From assembly GCA_949987565.1 (NCBI GenBank), contig OX465121.1, positions 820,137 through 884,136 on the forward strand: DNA of 64,000 nucleotides, read 5' to 3'. Position numbers and translations under genes: made by a program. Shown here in pieces: positions 21,501-36,500 of this stretch. Below the pieces are notes generated by a model. It was not told where the DNA came from. It saw nothing but the letters and a program-made list of their open reading frames with translations, and did no database searches. Position 1 is the stretch's first letter. The number at the start of each line of letters is the position of its first letter. The stretch is from Luidia sarsii. Taxonomy: Eukaryota; Echinodermata; Asteroidea; Paxillosida; Luidiidae.

Positions 21501-24500
21501 TTTCAAACTTTTTAGAATTTGGATATGAAAATAAAATATATGTATCAATTGATAAAACTGCATATTGACTGAAAAGACCAAAAATGTATTTTTTTTTAAA
21601 TTAAGTGGGCCTGGCATTATTCTGCCTTTAAGAAAAGTGCTGCTAGGATCAAGAAAACAAGTCAAGTCCTCTAGAATCTATGTTACGATACATTGTAAGG
21701 TACACATGTCTTGTCACTCCTTATCTCAATTATAACGTGCTGACATTATCAAGCTACATGTAGGCCTAAATTTGCTATAATTATAGAGTTCTGATATAAT
21801 GCCTTCCAATGTGTGAAGCCACACATATCAATGTACTGTGGCATGCACAGGTTTAATTATAGCCATGATACACAATGTACATGGAGCTGTAATGAGTAGG
21901 CAGTGTTATCTGATAATGTCAATGGGTTGTTTACATGGAAATTAAGGAGAGGGATCCCACACTCCTTGCAGCCTTGGCTCACTCTTGTCTAAATGACATC
22001 TCACTCTCAGATACATGTACACAGATACCACATACAGTACCAGTACATATGTACATACATCATGATGTATGTACATGTACATGTATGTACATGTACACTG
22101 TAATGTACATGTACTGTACATGGAATGTAGGCCTACACATGTACACGTGTATGTACAGTGTACCAGTACAGTAACATGTACATGTACTACATGTATGTTA
22201 CATACATAATTCATATGCATGGACCAATATTCAATTTACAAAATAATTTTGCTAAATGGCAATGAAAATTTGACAGGACCATGACTGGATAGGGGTGTGA
22301 CCAAGTACTGTAGGAAGCCTCCATGGTGTGACGTACATGTATACGTGTACAGTACATGTAACTTGTACACGATATACATACTGTACATGTATACTACATG
22401 TACATGTACACGTATGTACAGTATGTACATGTACCCACACCCTCAAAACCTGAGCTACATGTACTCAGCCCTTAGATGGTGGCCCTCCCAATTGCATAGT
22501 AGTCAACTTAAGTCTACAGTACAGGTGTACACAATGTACGTGTACATGTGTATGTACTTGTATGTACACCTGTACAGTACAGTGTACATGTACATGACCA
22601 TCCCAGTCAGTTTCCCTTAAGTTTAGTTTATATCAAAATTTAACACGGCTCTATCACATGCACTACCTCAAACATCATATACCTGAGCATCTCTTGTAGA
22701 GTTTGTAATATTCAGTATGTTGGCGAGACCAAAAACACCCTCAAAAACAGATCTATGGCCATAGGTCTACTATCAAAACCGGTAAAATGGACACCCCTGT
22801 TGGGTATCACTTCAATCTCCCTGATCATTCGATATCAGAGTGTACTGGGCATAGAATCACTTGGTCACCGTAGTAATGCTGTCCGTCTTAGCCGTGAGAA
22901 AATGTGGATGAAGCGTCTTCGGACTATTCAACCACATGGTCTCAACATCCAGGAGGGTAATGACTAACACCATGCAGCTTTCTGATAATCCTTCTTTTGT
23001 GTTCAGTCCTTCACACTTTTCTCTTTGATCTTTCCCCCTCTTGTCACTAATCCCTACCCTACTCCTTGCCCTTCCCTTTGATCTCTCCCTACCAGCTTCA
23101 CTCTTTGTCCTCTGTTTCTCATCCGTGTCCTATTCACTCTTCCCCCCTTCCTCCGTGTACATGTATCTGTTTTGTCCTTGTCACTCTGCCTTTGAGAAAG
23201 GTCCTGCTAGGATCGAAACATCAGGCCCACTAAATTTTAAAATTTAACTTGGTAAAAATCATTAATTGGTAAAATGATTAAAACCTGAAAACATTTTATT
23301 CTGTAAGCAAGGCTGTTTGCTCCATTTGTATTGTCCTGGAAGCCATACTGTAGGCCTACATGTACATGTACATTGTACAGTACATACATGTATGTGTACA
23401 TGCATGTCCATTGTAATGCAGTTCTTTCCTGCTGTTTTTAGATACATGTAGTCATACAAATTAATCTGAAGTGTTTTGCCTCATACACTTTTGTCAGCTT
23501 ACTTTCTTCGCTGAATTATTTGGAATTTTCAAAACAACAATGTACAGGTCTGTATGTGTACACGTGTGTACTGTACAATTGTACATCATATGCAATAACA
23601 AATTGATTTCCCTTTTTGTTCTTCCAGTGTGTAACTTTGTGACTCATGAGCGATGTTTGGATAACATAATCACGCCGTGTTCTACAGTAGCTGCTGACCG
23701 AGTACAGGTGAGTAGCAGTATAACTCAGTTGGTTGCTCACATCAGCACCAAGGCTTTTCTCATGATGCAGTCTGAATTTCTTGATGAATCTGTTGTTTTG
23801 ACAAATTTTAGAACTCTAGGGTGACAAGACATAATAATGTTCAATGAATGCTTTATCACATTGATATCATGTTTCTCTCCAGGCCCAATCTTGCCTCATA
23901 ATCATCACAATGGATGTGGCACAGTTCAATTATAGTACATGAATCATAGTCCTTCATTTTCAACTGATATAGTTGTTGATTTGATTAAACTCATTATTAC
24001 TCGTAAAACAATGAGCAATGCATAGACACCACATTACCTGTTACAACGATGGATTATCTATTGTACATGAGGTGAGTTAAGATGCATCATAATGGTTTGT
24101 CAAATCTATTCCACATGGATGTTCCTAATTTTTTTTTCATGTACATACACCTGCGCAAGGCAAGGTGTCAACCTGTATTTGATAATCCATTAGTCTAGCC
24201 AGTGCCATTGAAAGCTTAGTGTGGGTGGGTGCATGGACACTGTATGCCAAGGCTGAATATTTGTACTTCTGTGTGGGTGTAGGGTGCTTCCTTGTTGACC
24301 ATATTAACCTTATCCCATAGCTCCGGTGCCACACCCATGGGCATAGGTGCCCACTTGACACCTGCATCCCCTCTCTCTCTGGTGCCTCCCTGGTTAACAC
24401 TTGCAGCCTTTCTAATCTCACCCCCGCCCACCTCTTCCATCACCCTGGCCCCTGGCCCCTGTATCCCTTTTTTCCTCCTGCCGGCTCCCATAACTACCCC

Positions 24501-27500
24501 AGCCGCCTCCTTTACTCCCACCTTCCCTCGGAGAAGAATTCCCGGCCATTGATTATCCTAGGCATTAATTCAAAAGCCCTGGTTTGCATGGCCACCCCCA
24601 CCCCCTCCCCCCACTCCCTCCCCCACCCCCTTTGCCTCTTGACAGTGCACCAGCTGTACCCGGCCAGGCCTGGTGCTGAATTAGCGTAATTTGTAATTGA
24701 TTTAAGCCCAACTGAGGCTGGTGTACATGTATCAGGAGGTTTTGTTTCAGATCCCTTGCTGATTGATTACGGGGGCGTGTGGTACAGACAGGTACATTAC
24801 CTCACCCATACACACTTTTCAAAATTAATATTGTCATATAGTCACTATTTATCCATACAGCAGGATGGTCTAATTGTAATATTAGTTGATGGGCATGCTG
24901 AAACAGTGTAATGTACGTGACTGTAGGGTGTAATTTTGTTTGCAAAAAATGCTTGATACCTGCACAAACAACCTTAGGTACTGTACAGTAGTATTGATCA
25001 ATAGAAATAAGACCTTCTTGAATATTATATAGGCCTACAGGTCCCTTCATTCTCTGTGCTAGTGTGTACATGTTTATATGTATGTGAAAAGTATATGTAA
25101 CACGTACATGTACACATATATGGTGTATGGCTGAACATGTGCCCACAATACTTACATTTAGCTACAGACGTTGGGTTTTTTCTCCATATACCGTTATATG
25201 CACTTTGCTTTTTTTTTTCTTGAGAATGCCCTTTGTACAACTGTTCTGTATTCGTAGAAATCCTGCATGATTTTGTTAATTTATGTACAGTGTAATTGTA
25301 TCACAAACAGGTGAATGTACATGTACTCCCAAAGAATGGTGCCGTGGATGTAAGTGTGTCCTGTCAGTCCTTTGTTTCTTGCAACGAACATGAACATGCA
25401 TCTATTACTAACATTTGTCTCACTGTCCTTATTTGATACATGTATGTACAATGTACTGTACACTGTATGTTTCAGCCCATGTAAATATTAACAAGCACCT
25501 TGGCAGCACAAAACCTTTACTGAGAAGACTTGCGATTGTCTAGTGACAGCTGCACAGCCTTTGTGACCTGTTTAAGCCTCATACATCCAGACATGACTGA
25601 GAGGCCTCCATCAGGTGATAGACTACTGTCCATGGTTTTACATGTACATGGTACATTGCAGCCTGTAGCACCATGCAAAGGCAGTGGAGGGGCAAGAGCA
25701 TTGGAGGGAGAGAAGACGACCAAAGAGGGTGTGGCTGATTGGGCCTCCTCCCTGCTGCAGTCTCTTACATGATCCTGCTTACTTAATTATCCCTAAGGCT
25801 GGATGGTCAGTAAAAAGGTCATCCACCTGCCTCCATTTTGTTAGTACACGTTGACATGCAGAAAGAAAGTCAGTCATTCATTGTGTCCCTTCCAATGAAA
25901 TTATACACTGCTTGTAAAGCTAAAATGTCAGGACTCATGTTTTGTTCCTATGAATTTGTACTATCAATTCTGAATTGTCTGAAATCAAAGAATGTCAACA
26001 CGAAACCCTGATGAATTACTGAGGAAGTTTTCGGCCCTTATTTGGCTTAGCATGCAGCTCTCTATGGTTGCATACATGTAGCTTCATTTATCATGTTTAT
26101 TGCATGCACTTACATACTGTACACACGTACTTGTGTACCTCTTTGCACCCACTTGAATACATGTAAAGTTTGTCTAAAATGCATGCTTGCCTGAATGAAG
26201 TGTACATGTTCTTGAAGTTGAATTCATACATGTACATGTACACTCAGTTACAAAGAAAATGCATGCACAAATTGCACATGAATGTATACATATACATGTA
26301 CATACTGTACATGTACAGTAACTTGGTATACACTATACAGTACATGTAGGTGTACCTAGATAACATACAGGCCTAGTAATTGGTATGCACTTGCATGAAT
26401 GCTATTTTGCCTGATTTTATGCTTTCTTGAATGCTTATTTGTCAACCATTTGCCTGAAGGTACATGTACTAACTGCCTAAATGCAATTTACAAATCACAC
26501 TTGCCTAAATGACAGCTTGAAAGCTTGAATGAATACTTGCTTGGATACCTGCTTGTCTGAAATCTCCCATTCCATTCAGCTCAGATGCGCAATGCCAATA
26601 CTACTTGCATTGGCCACCATTCGCAGATGCACAAATATTATGTTCTTGCACAAAATGTAATTATGCCACTTTGTACATGTATACATGTACATGTAGTATA
26701 TCCTGACATACATACATACATGTACATTGTACATGTACATGTATGTCAGGATATGTGCACATGTATTGTAAGTGAACTACCTGGATCATGTACACGTAAT
26801 GTACACGTATGTAGAAGCTCTTTGAGCCACATGTACAGTGTACTCACTCAGATAAAAAAATAACAGCATTCACATGGTGCTGCTGCATGTACTGGTACAA
26901 TGTACAAACATCTTGCATTAGCTGCAATTTGCAACCATCAAATGTTGAATTATAATTTTGGTACGGTATACACGTTTGTGCAAATCAGTCTCTTTTTGCA
27001 TTCCTCATCCAAAAATGTATAGGTACACATGTACATGTACATGTTGTATATATACATGTAGCAACATGTGCAGTATGACACCTTGCAAACATGTAGGCCT
27101 ATGTGTACATGCACTGTACTTGAGCACACAAACACCTGTGTTTTAGAAGATGCAAATGCAATTTACTTTTGCTCGCTGCTACATGTCCTGTACAGTGTAC
27201 ACTCTCTTTCCATTCATAGCAAACCTGTGTACAGTAGTGCGCCATTCTTTCCAAAAGCATTTACCCCGAATCCATCAACAAGAATTAATATTCTGCTGGC
27301 CATTTCCTTACTTTATCAAGGCATCATCATTGATTAGTGTGTGGGCGGTGCTTGTGCATAAATGCAGTATACATGCACATTTTGTTAGACTTACCAGACG
27401 TACAGTACTGTAATCATATACAGTCTGTACATGTATACAAACAATTCTGCCATTATGTTGCTCACTTGATCAACAATACCTTGTGTGTCAATGTCAACTA

Positions 27501-30500
27501 ATATGCATTTTACAGAAATAACAAATTTATGCATTTGCCTGAATGTATGCAATATCTTTAATTTCTTTGTTTTTTCTATTTTGCTTAGAAAACTTATTTT
27601 TTAATTTACATATGTACAGTATGGCTAACTTATGGGTTTCACAAAGCTTACATTACAATTGTACTGCGCACATACATGTACACATATCATGCACTGTACC
27701 GTGTATTGGCACTTTGGCATTGGAAGATGCTAACCTATGATTGGCCTAAGCTGATCAGCAACATCCATCCACCCAGTCTCCCATACTCCTCATGGTAATT
27801 TTTCACCTGTCCCTGAAATTGACCTGCAGCCATGTCTGAGCTCTTCCATTGAGCACACCCACTCCCTGTGGGCTGGTGAATCAGTGAGGGCTCATTGGCC
27901 CTTCAGTCAGCTGTGTACATGCGTGTACCTTGGCTGTCAGTGACACCCAAGGCTTAGTCCTGGTCCCAAGGAGTGGATGGGGATATGTATGCTCTTGTAC
28001 TGAAGCGTGGGCTTCACAGACAGGCAGTTTGCACATGTACATGTTGATGTCAAGTCCAATCCCAAGTAACATCTCTTGGGTCCGATTCAGAGGTCTGAGT
28101 CATCGAGTCAAGTCAAGTCAAGTCACAAACGTACAGTACATGTAATTCTGTGTTTGAAAGATGTTTCCTAATTTTTGAAACTCTCACAGTACATGAAGTA
28201 AAATCACAGCCACCAAAGTCTGGTAAAATAATGTATACATTGTGTACATGTACTGTACATGAACTGTATGTTCATGTGTACATGCATGTACATGTACATG
28301 ATGTTGCACTGGTGTAAATGTGCAATACATGTACATGTACATACATGTACATGTACATGTACCTTACTACATTGTACATGTACATCGTGTACATACGTGT
28401 ACATGTACATGTACATGTACAAATGCATGTCATTCTGTGTTGTCTACAGTCAATGCACATACGCATATACATGTACCAGTACCTTACTACCGGTACCTTT
28501 ATTATACATTTAGGTATACAGTTGGTATACCGGTACATGTACATACATGTACATACATGTACATACACTGTACATGCACATTGTACAGTACTGTATACAC
28601 ATTAAAATGTACAGTTGTACCTTGTACAATGTAATGTACGGGTGAGCAGAAGATATCAATGCTTGCACAAGTTGCAGGAAGGAAAGACATCTGAGACCAA
28701 GAGAAGGACTGCCTCTAGACAAAGATGAGATGGAAGAGCACCCTGGTTATGCGGGTTCTTGCCTGCATATTGTCTGCAATGATGCCTTGGCTATTGGCCT
28801 CTTCTCTCTCATGAGGACCCATTCCAGTAGTTGACCTGTCTATCTACTCATCTGTCTCATCCATCGCAGAATCCATCATCATCATAACATGGTGTATTGC
28901 GCATGTACTGTACAGTGTACACTGTAATGCACACGCATGTGTTATGCAGGATGTACAGGGTACATGTACATGTACATTTGTACATGTACATGTACATGTA
29001 CATACACGTGTACGTGTACATGTACAATGTACATGTATACATGTACATGTACGTGTACATGCACATGTACATGTACAGTGTACATTAGTATGTAGTATGT
29101 ACACGTATGTACATTTATTACATGTATGTACATGTTCATGCATGTACATGTACACTGTAGGCCTACACATACATACATAAATCTACTTTTAACAACCATT
29201 CTGTAGGCCTATAGTATAAGTTCAACCCTTAAGTTCACTTAACCTAAAGTACATGTACAGTGTGCACATGTACTGTTTGAAACCATACATGTACATACAA
29301 CATTTAAGACAAAACATTTCAAAGGCACGTACATGTACATGTACATGTACACGGATACATCATGTAGGAATTGCATTCTGAAATGATTATAGCAAATTGC
29401 AGACGTGCAATTCAGAATCTGTACATGTACACGTCTGCAGTGCTACATGTACACATGTACTGTGCTATTGTGGAATGCATTAGTTTTTGGTATTTGTATT
29501 CAAGAACAACATGTACATGTACAGTAGTCTCTACAGCCATTTATAGCCTAAGTAACACCCCGTGCTGACACCTAAGACTATACAATCAATAATGTAGTTG
29601 ACATACTGTATGTACAGGTGTGTGTATATAATTATAGTGAATATGATGAATGGTGTTTTGTGTCTAGACAATTGAAACCAAATGGTGATCCAATCCTACA
29701 TTGTACACGTAATGATTTTCCCCCTTCCAAATGACATCAGAGTGATGGCATTGTCTCTGTGTGTGTTTTTGGCAGGATGTGATTCAGTTAATCTGCAATT
29801 CTTGCTTTTAAGTGTAACCCCTCCCATGATCATTGAGCTTAAGTTTTGGTTGTGAATTGGATTAGATGATTATGAATAAAAAGATGAAGAAATTGAGAGA
29901 AGATTAGATGGCCAGAAAATGTTCATGTTTTGCATGAAAAATTATGTTTTTGGTATAATTAATGATAATTCAAATATTTTTTTTTTAAAGTACAGTAGAA
30001 GCCTACATGTATCATGTGTTAACAAGTGGAGTTTAGCTTAGATTTGTTACTTTCATTTTAATCCTATTGTTTCTGGTATTTAGTGCTGAATAGCTCAGAT
30101 GGGAAGACTGCTTGTACCGGTACATAAAACCGAAAGTTTCAGGTTTAATTGTTGGTCCAGTCAAAGTTTTCTTTACAATTTTAAAATGTTTTTCAAACTT
30201 TTGAATTGTTTATTGTGAATAATGTAAATATTACTTGGTGTTGATTTGCGAATAAAATGGTTTGTATCACCCCATTTCAGGGAAAAATAAATACATGTTT
30301 AATTGTTCCATTTCTTTTCAGGTCATTTCCTATATTCTCATATTCCATTGAATGATCTATCATACATGTACATTTACTGCCCACAAAGAAGAGATCCAAT
30401 CAAAATGATTAAGAAACAATCCTCATTATCTTTTCTTTCTTTATTTTGATATACAAAAATGTTGCAAACTGCTGACTGACTAAAATTACCAAAATGCAAA

Positions 30501-33500
30501 TCATAAAATTTAGGGGGCCTGATGTTTTGATTCTAGCAGGACCTTTCTCTGCCTTTGAGAAAGGTCCTGCTAGGATCAAAACGTCAGGCCCACTAAATTT
30601 TATGACTTTATTTATGTTGATTATTTTGTTCTTGAAGCATACCATACAGCTATATTTTCCTTTCAGTATCAAGTTGAGGATGCCATATATACATATAGGC
30701 TACACAACTCATTGTCAGCGTTTTAATGAAATGTGAAAAAAAAAATTCCAGCATAAAAGCAACTGAAGATGGAAGCCAGTGTCACTGTATGTTGTCAGCC
30801 TCAAAACCCTGAATAAGAAGAAAACGTAAACTACCCATTAAAACACGGGTGGAAATACATTTGGCAAAATGTTATTGTTTGGCAAATTGTTATTGTTAAG
30901 TACTTGTACGTGTAACTATCAAAGTGCTGTATTCAATACACCCCTGCTGTGTGAATGGTTTCACCTTGTTTGTGAAAACACCAGCAGTGTAGTAGTGTAC
31001 AGTATTATTTGGATTTGAAAATTTAAACGTTAGGGAGCTTCAAAAGAAAGGAAATAAAAGAAATAAAACCAATATGCATGTTGTTTTTTACCTTATAGAG
31101 TAAGTATTTGTACATTCAAATATCCATAGCATTAAGACTAGGGAAAAGACTGACTGTTTATTATAAAATTTGTTTATATTCCTTTTCCTTCACTGTGTCC
31201 TTAGAGTAAAGGCCACAAATATTGCAAACTGATCCATGGTTTAGACTATTTAACCAAAATGCAAATGTGGAACGTGTCGAGGGCCTGAGGTTTCAATCCC
31301 AAGAGGAGCCTTCTCCAAGGTATTCAAGATTTGTGATTGTCCCTGTTGTTGTTTCCTTGCAGAATCCTGTTGCACATACATGGTGTGAAGCAACCCATTA
31401 TCGCAAGAAATTCTGCAATGTTTGTCGACGCAGACTAGACGACTCGTTAGCCTTTCGCTGTGAATGTAAGTGGTATCCCTGCATGTACATACAAAGAACA
31501 TATTTGAATATTTCTGTATTGGTAATAGCTGCCAAGTGCCAATAGAATATTGACTTCTATCTGAAACTAAATGTACTTAGAAATTGATTTGGACTGAATA
31601 AAATCTTTCATTGAACGTTAATTGTTTAAGATAACTTTTGTAAGGACAAATTATCTGGCAAAATCCTGGTACATGTACAGTAGATGATTACATTTCTCAA
31701 AAACAACATGCACATTAATCTATACAGCCATTTATAGGCTTAACACTCCACGCTAACACCCATGAATATACAATCAATTATGTAGCTGACATACCGGTAT
31801 CTGATGAATGCTGCTTTGTGTCTAGACAATTGGAACCAAATGGTGAATCCAGTCTTAATGATTTTCCCCCTCCAAATGACGTTGGTGTGATGATATCGTC
31901 TTTGTGTGTTTTTGTCCCCAGTATGTGAATATTACACACATGCAAGCTGTATAGACTTCGTCGTTAGTAACTGTGTCAAGTGTGCGGATTATGATGCAAA
32001 CCGAACCTTAGTAAGTACCCACACTTACATTTACATGTACATGTAGTACATGTACACAAATGTACATGTTTTTTTTTTTTCTAGTGCTCGTATCCTTGAG
32101 CAAGACACTTTGCAATGAAATATTTGTGTCCACCCAGGAGTGAATACATGTAGGTTCTGTACCTGGGGGGGGGGGGGTAAAGATAGCTTGATGCTTTTTA
32201 CTAAATTGACCAAGATTGTATGATTTTAAGGAGTTGCTTTTCAATGAATGCTTTTCAATGTACATGTAGGTACCCACGATGGCTCGGGACAGTAGAATTG
32301 ATCAACCAAACATTTCCTTTGCTTACGAAATATGCAAAATAAGAAATTGACATTATTATTATTGTTATTTTGACTTGCATGTCTTAATGGAGTCTTCTTC
32401 TTAAATTTGAGTGGGCCTGACGTTTTGATCCTAGCAGGACCTAGCAGGACCTTTCTCCTTCTGCCTTTGAGAAAGGTCCTGCTAGGATCGAAACATCGGG
32501 CCCACTAAATTTTGAGATTTGTATTTTGGTAATTTTAGTCAGTAAGCAGTTTGCAACATTTGTGTACATGTTGTATATCACTTGGAGTCTTCTTCTTGTT
32601 CAACTGAGCCATACTGATTGAATTTACTTGTATTGTAATTACTAATACTATGTGTACTTGTCCATCATTGTGTTGACTTCCCTTGCATAAGCAGTAATAA
32701 TGGGTGCACAGTTTAATGCAAAGCATTAGGCCCTATTTTTCCTGGATAAGAAAGATGATATATTTGCCCTGTCTGTTTAACACAAAGAGTCTAAAAAGGG
32801 AGCATTAGAAACACAATTATATGTATAGGGTTTCACCCTTCATTAAAAATCAGAACCCTCTAAAGGCACACAAATTAAAAAAAACCAAAAGGAGTACATG
32901 TACAGTACTTGACTTAGTGGACATGTTGAATGTGCATGCATCCTTTATGGAAGACTGTATCTTCTGTCTGTAGAAAACATCTCAAAACATTTTGTTTTAA
33001 CCCTAGTAGTAGGTTTCATGTACTTTACATTAGTTTACATAAAGAATCAGTGAAGCACCATTTGTATTCAGTTTGATTCACATTGAAGTAAGATGCTTCT
33101 AACAAGTATGGGCATCAACAGGCCGGTGCCAGGGGGGGACATCATTTCATTGTCCCCCCCCCCCCCCCTCCCCCCGACACTTTTTGGGATCAGAATTATG
33201 ACGGAAAAAAAAAACAGATATGGAAAAACAAAAATAATAGTCAACTATGAAATTTATTGAACAAGATAATTTTGCTCACTAACGTAGACCCTTTGAAGTA
33301 CAGTACTTAGATAAAATACACCAATAGCTTTGCACCAATGGGATGGTTACAGGCACAACAAAGAAACAAGAAGAAAGCTCCCTAGTCCGTACTGTGGGAG
33401 GGTACCACGCCCTCCCCACTCCCTCGCTCGCTCAGTGATTTCAGCCTCGGTCACTTAAGGGCCGTTTCCACTACACCAAGTAAACGCAATTATTTGGATC

Positions 33501-36500
33501 GCGATTTAAATCGCGATTCAAACTCCACTTGTTTTGCGTGTGTGTTGGACACACTAAACGCGATTATTAGTGGGATTTGAATTGAATCGCAATTTGGACT
33601 CCACTAAGAGTGAGACTTTTCAAATAATCGCGTTTATTTGCGACGCGGTGTGTGTGGGAACGCTCCACTGAATCACACTGGTTTTTTAAATCCCACAATG
33701 CACTGCTCATGCTCTGATTGACAGGAAGTGTCGTGCTTGTTTACATGTACCAGTAACGGTATATGTCTCCCTGCATGGGCCACCCTCAAGGACACCCCTA
33801 CCATTTGACCACATCTGCAACCGAAATCGGCTTACTATTTTTTGAGACGCAATTTTTGGGCCTGTGTGGACACGGCTAAAAAACCCGGTTTTGAATCGTA
33901 ATTCAAATCTTGATTATTTTCGTAGTGGGAACAGCCCTTATGTTCCCTCGCAAAAGGCCCCTGCCCCCCCCCCCCACACTTTTCAGTACTGGGTGATGCC
34001 CATGCTAAGAAGTACATGTAAACATGGTAAATGGTGCATGGATTACAATCACACATTCTGCTTGCATGTGAACTTCTCCAAACCAGCAGTTCGGCTAATG
34101 CCCTGGCTCAATTTAGGTTCATTTTCTAGTTTTCAAGTTTTTGAGTCATAAAAATATATTTCTGGGCCATACTTTTGAGTCACATAGCATGTGCATATGT
34201 ACATGTTTATTCCATATTGTTAGTACCGGTAATGTTCCACACTTAATGAAAAAAAGACTATTTGCAGAAGTGGCTAGACAGGCAAATCCTTACTCAAAGA
34301 TTTAAACCATGATCTCAAAATGACCCAAAAAATAAAATGTGTAAATGATACTGAAGGTAGAAAAAATTGGCAGCCATTGCACATCAGTTAAACTTGGTCA
34401 CAGTGGAGAAATGAACTTCACAGAAAATTCCCTTAGGAACATGTATGATTTGGTATTGGTAGTGTTTAACTCACAGTCTGAGGTAATGGCAGGCCTCAAA
34501 ATCAATGATGATTTGTGAGTGGCTCTGCAGAAATGGTCCTTCAGTCTTACAAAAATCATTTAAGTTATCTCAGAAAGAATGATATAAGCTGTATTTTGAT
34601 TTTGATGCAAATTTGACCTCTCTAGCACATTCCATTCCTGAGATATATAGAAAATCATGTAGTGATTCCCGTCACTGAAAATGAAATGCCTTAATGGCAT
34701 GTATGGTATGGAGAAATTGCGATTCAAACATTTCACTGGCATATGAAAGTGGCAAGGTGAAGCTCACAAATGCTTTATTTTTCATCTTTATTGATGGACA
34801 TTAACGGTTCCTCCAACTGATTTAGAAAGAATGGACATCAACTGTATCATAACATCAACAAAACACCCTTGGGGAAAAAAAGGCCAATTTAGCACGAACG
34901 TGACTCAAGGGCCCTTTGGCAGAGCGTGTCACATTTGTATACAGCAGATATTCTTAGATTAACCATACTTACATGAGTTTAACTGAATTATTTCTTCTTA
35001 AACCAAATTATTTCTTCTTAGAAATGTCAACGTCACTTTAACTTAAGAGAATACCATTTATAATTGTCAACTACATGTAGCCATGAGGCAGTGACCATTA
35101 TTTAATGTGCCCTTGGCCTAATAGATGTTCACAGCTCACTTATGGACTGTCCACCACATTCTAATGCCACCCGCTCTGGCTGGGAACCACAGAGAACTTG
35201 TTTATTCTTGGAGGGAGATTTATTTATTTTTGTCAGGCGTTCGACCACTGCTGGCCCTATAATTTGTCACTGCCTGGCAGTGTGTCAAGCGCTAAGCTAG
35301 AGTGACAAATATGACCAGATTCATCAGCATGTCACCAGCATTAGATCTCTCCACCCATTTCACTTTCAGACTGTTCTGCTGACTGAGAAAACAATTGACA
35401 ATTTAACTGTTTATGCTTTGCTGCATAAAAATGTGTACATAAACATGGCTGATTGATGTGTCTTATTACATACTCTGTAAGGTCAGCATTAGGCCTAGCA
35501 TGCCCAATTTTATCTTTGGCTGCTTGAAATTCTTGCTCTGATTTTTTGTCTGTGGGAATTTTATTTTTGTTTGAACAGTTTTGGCCTAACATTGCAGAAA
35601 ATTAGGTTCAAATGATATTAAAATATCATGGAGGTGCTGCATGTACATATGTTCCATATACATGGAAAAATTATGTGTTTGCACATCGTTATTTGTAAGC
35701 ACAAATAATCCTCCTTTTAAATCTAAAGCTTTTATGTGCAAGTACATTGTCTTAATTGAAATGTTCCCTTTTCTGACCTAAAATACTTAAGAATAATCTT
35801 AAAATGGGTTAATAATCCACTACGGGCTATAAACAAACTACATTTATAATAATTCTGACCTGATTTGGAAATATTCTTGGTAAAAAAAATGTGGCATTTC
35901 ATTTTTCTGAATGAACCAAATAGCGGAATACATTGACCTAGATTCACAAATGTTTGTCTATAGATTCTCTAGCTTTTCCCACGCATTTTCTCTGCAGTCT
36001 GTCATTAATATAATGTGCTGGACTTATGTATAGAATTAATGTGTCCATAGCCACTGCATGGACATGTACAGTGCAATGACATTATTCTGTTGTATTATCA
36101 CACCAGGCATATTGTTTGTGCATATGTACTTGTACAATGTACTGTTTCCTTGGGCCAAGTGTTTAAATTCCCTAGCTCACAACTGCATCATTTAACTTAT
36201 TATTTTTACAGAGAATAGTAGAGTGCAATTTATAGAGTGCAATTTGCAGATTTTTTTTTTTTTTTTCATTTTTGTTGAGATTGTTTTTCTCTACAGTTTT
36301 GTTTTCATTACAAGATTTTTCTGTGGAAGGTCACTTATTTTTCATTTACCGGTACATTTTGAATTTGTTTGTTCGTGTTATGCATGTGTACTTGCGCTTA
36401 TGAAATCTCTGTTTCAAATCAATACAAATTGGGAAACACAATATACAAAGAACAGTTTTTTTATTTAGATGTTGATGTAAATTTAATTATGTGTTCTGAG

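Larger units (their letters stand above)
15534..23627 (+). other. DGKQ intron 1 (8.1 kb)
   Basis: No supported plus-strand exon. It holds TACATG islands (18000-18320, 19670-20100, 20680-20950, 22010-22580), foldback repeats (17279, 17540, 18817, 20570, 21598), a broken Penelope-like coding remnant (22640-22968) and a coding-like minus-strand segment (21048-21310). Confidence 0.7.
23708..31362 (+). other. DGKQ intron 2 (7.7 kb)
   Basis: No supported exon. Contents: a C/T-rich low-complexity stretch near 24360-24640; TACATG islands (26220-26350, 26680-26830, 28240-28640, 28890-29175); a decayed copy of the exon 4 splice region (29505-29830); a SINE (30083); and foldback repeats (30460 and a remnant at 31270-31320). 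Confidence 0.7.
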
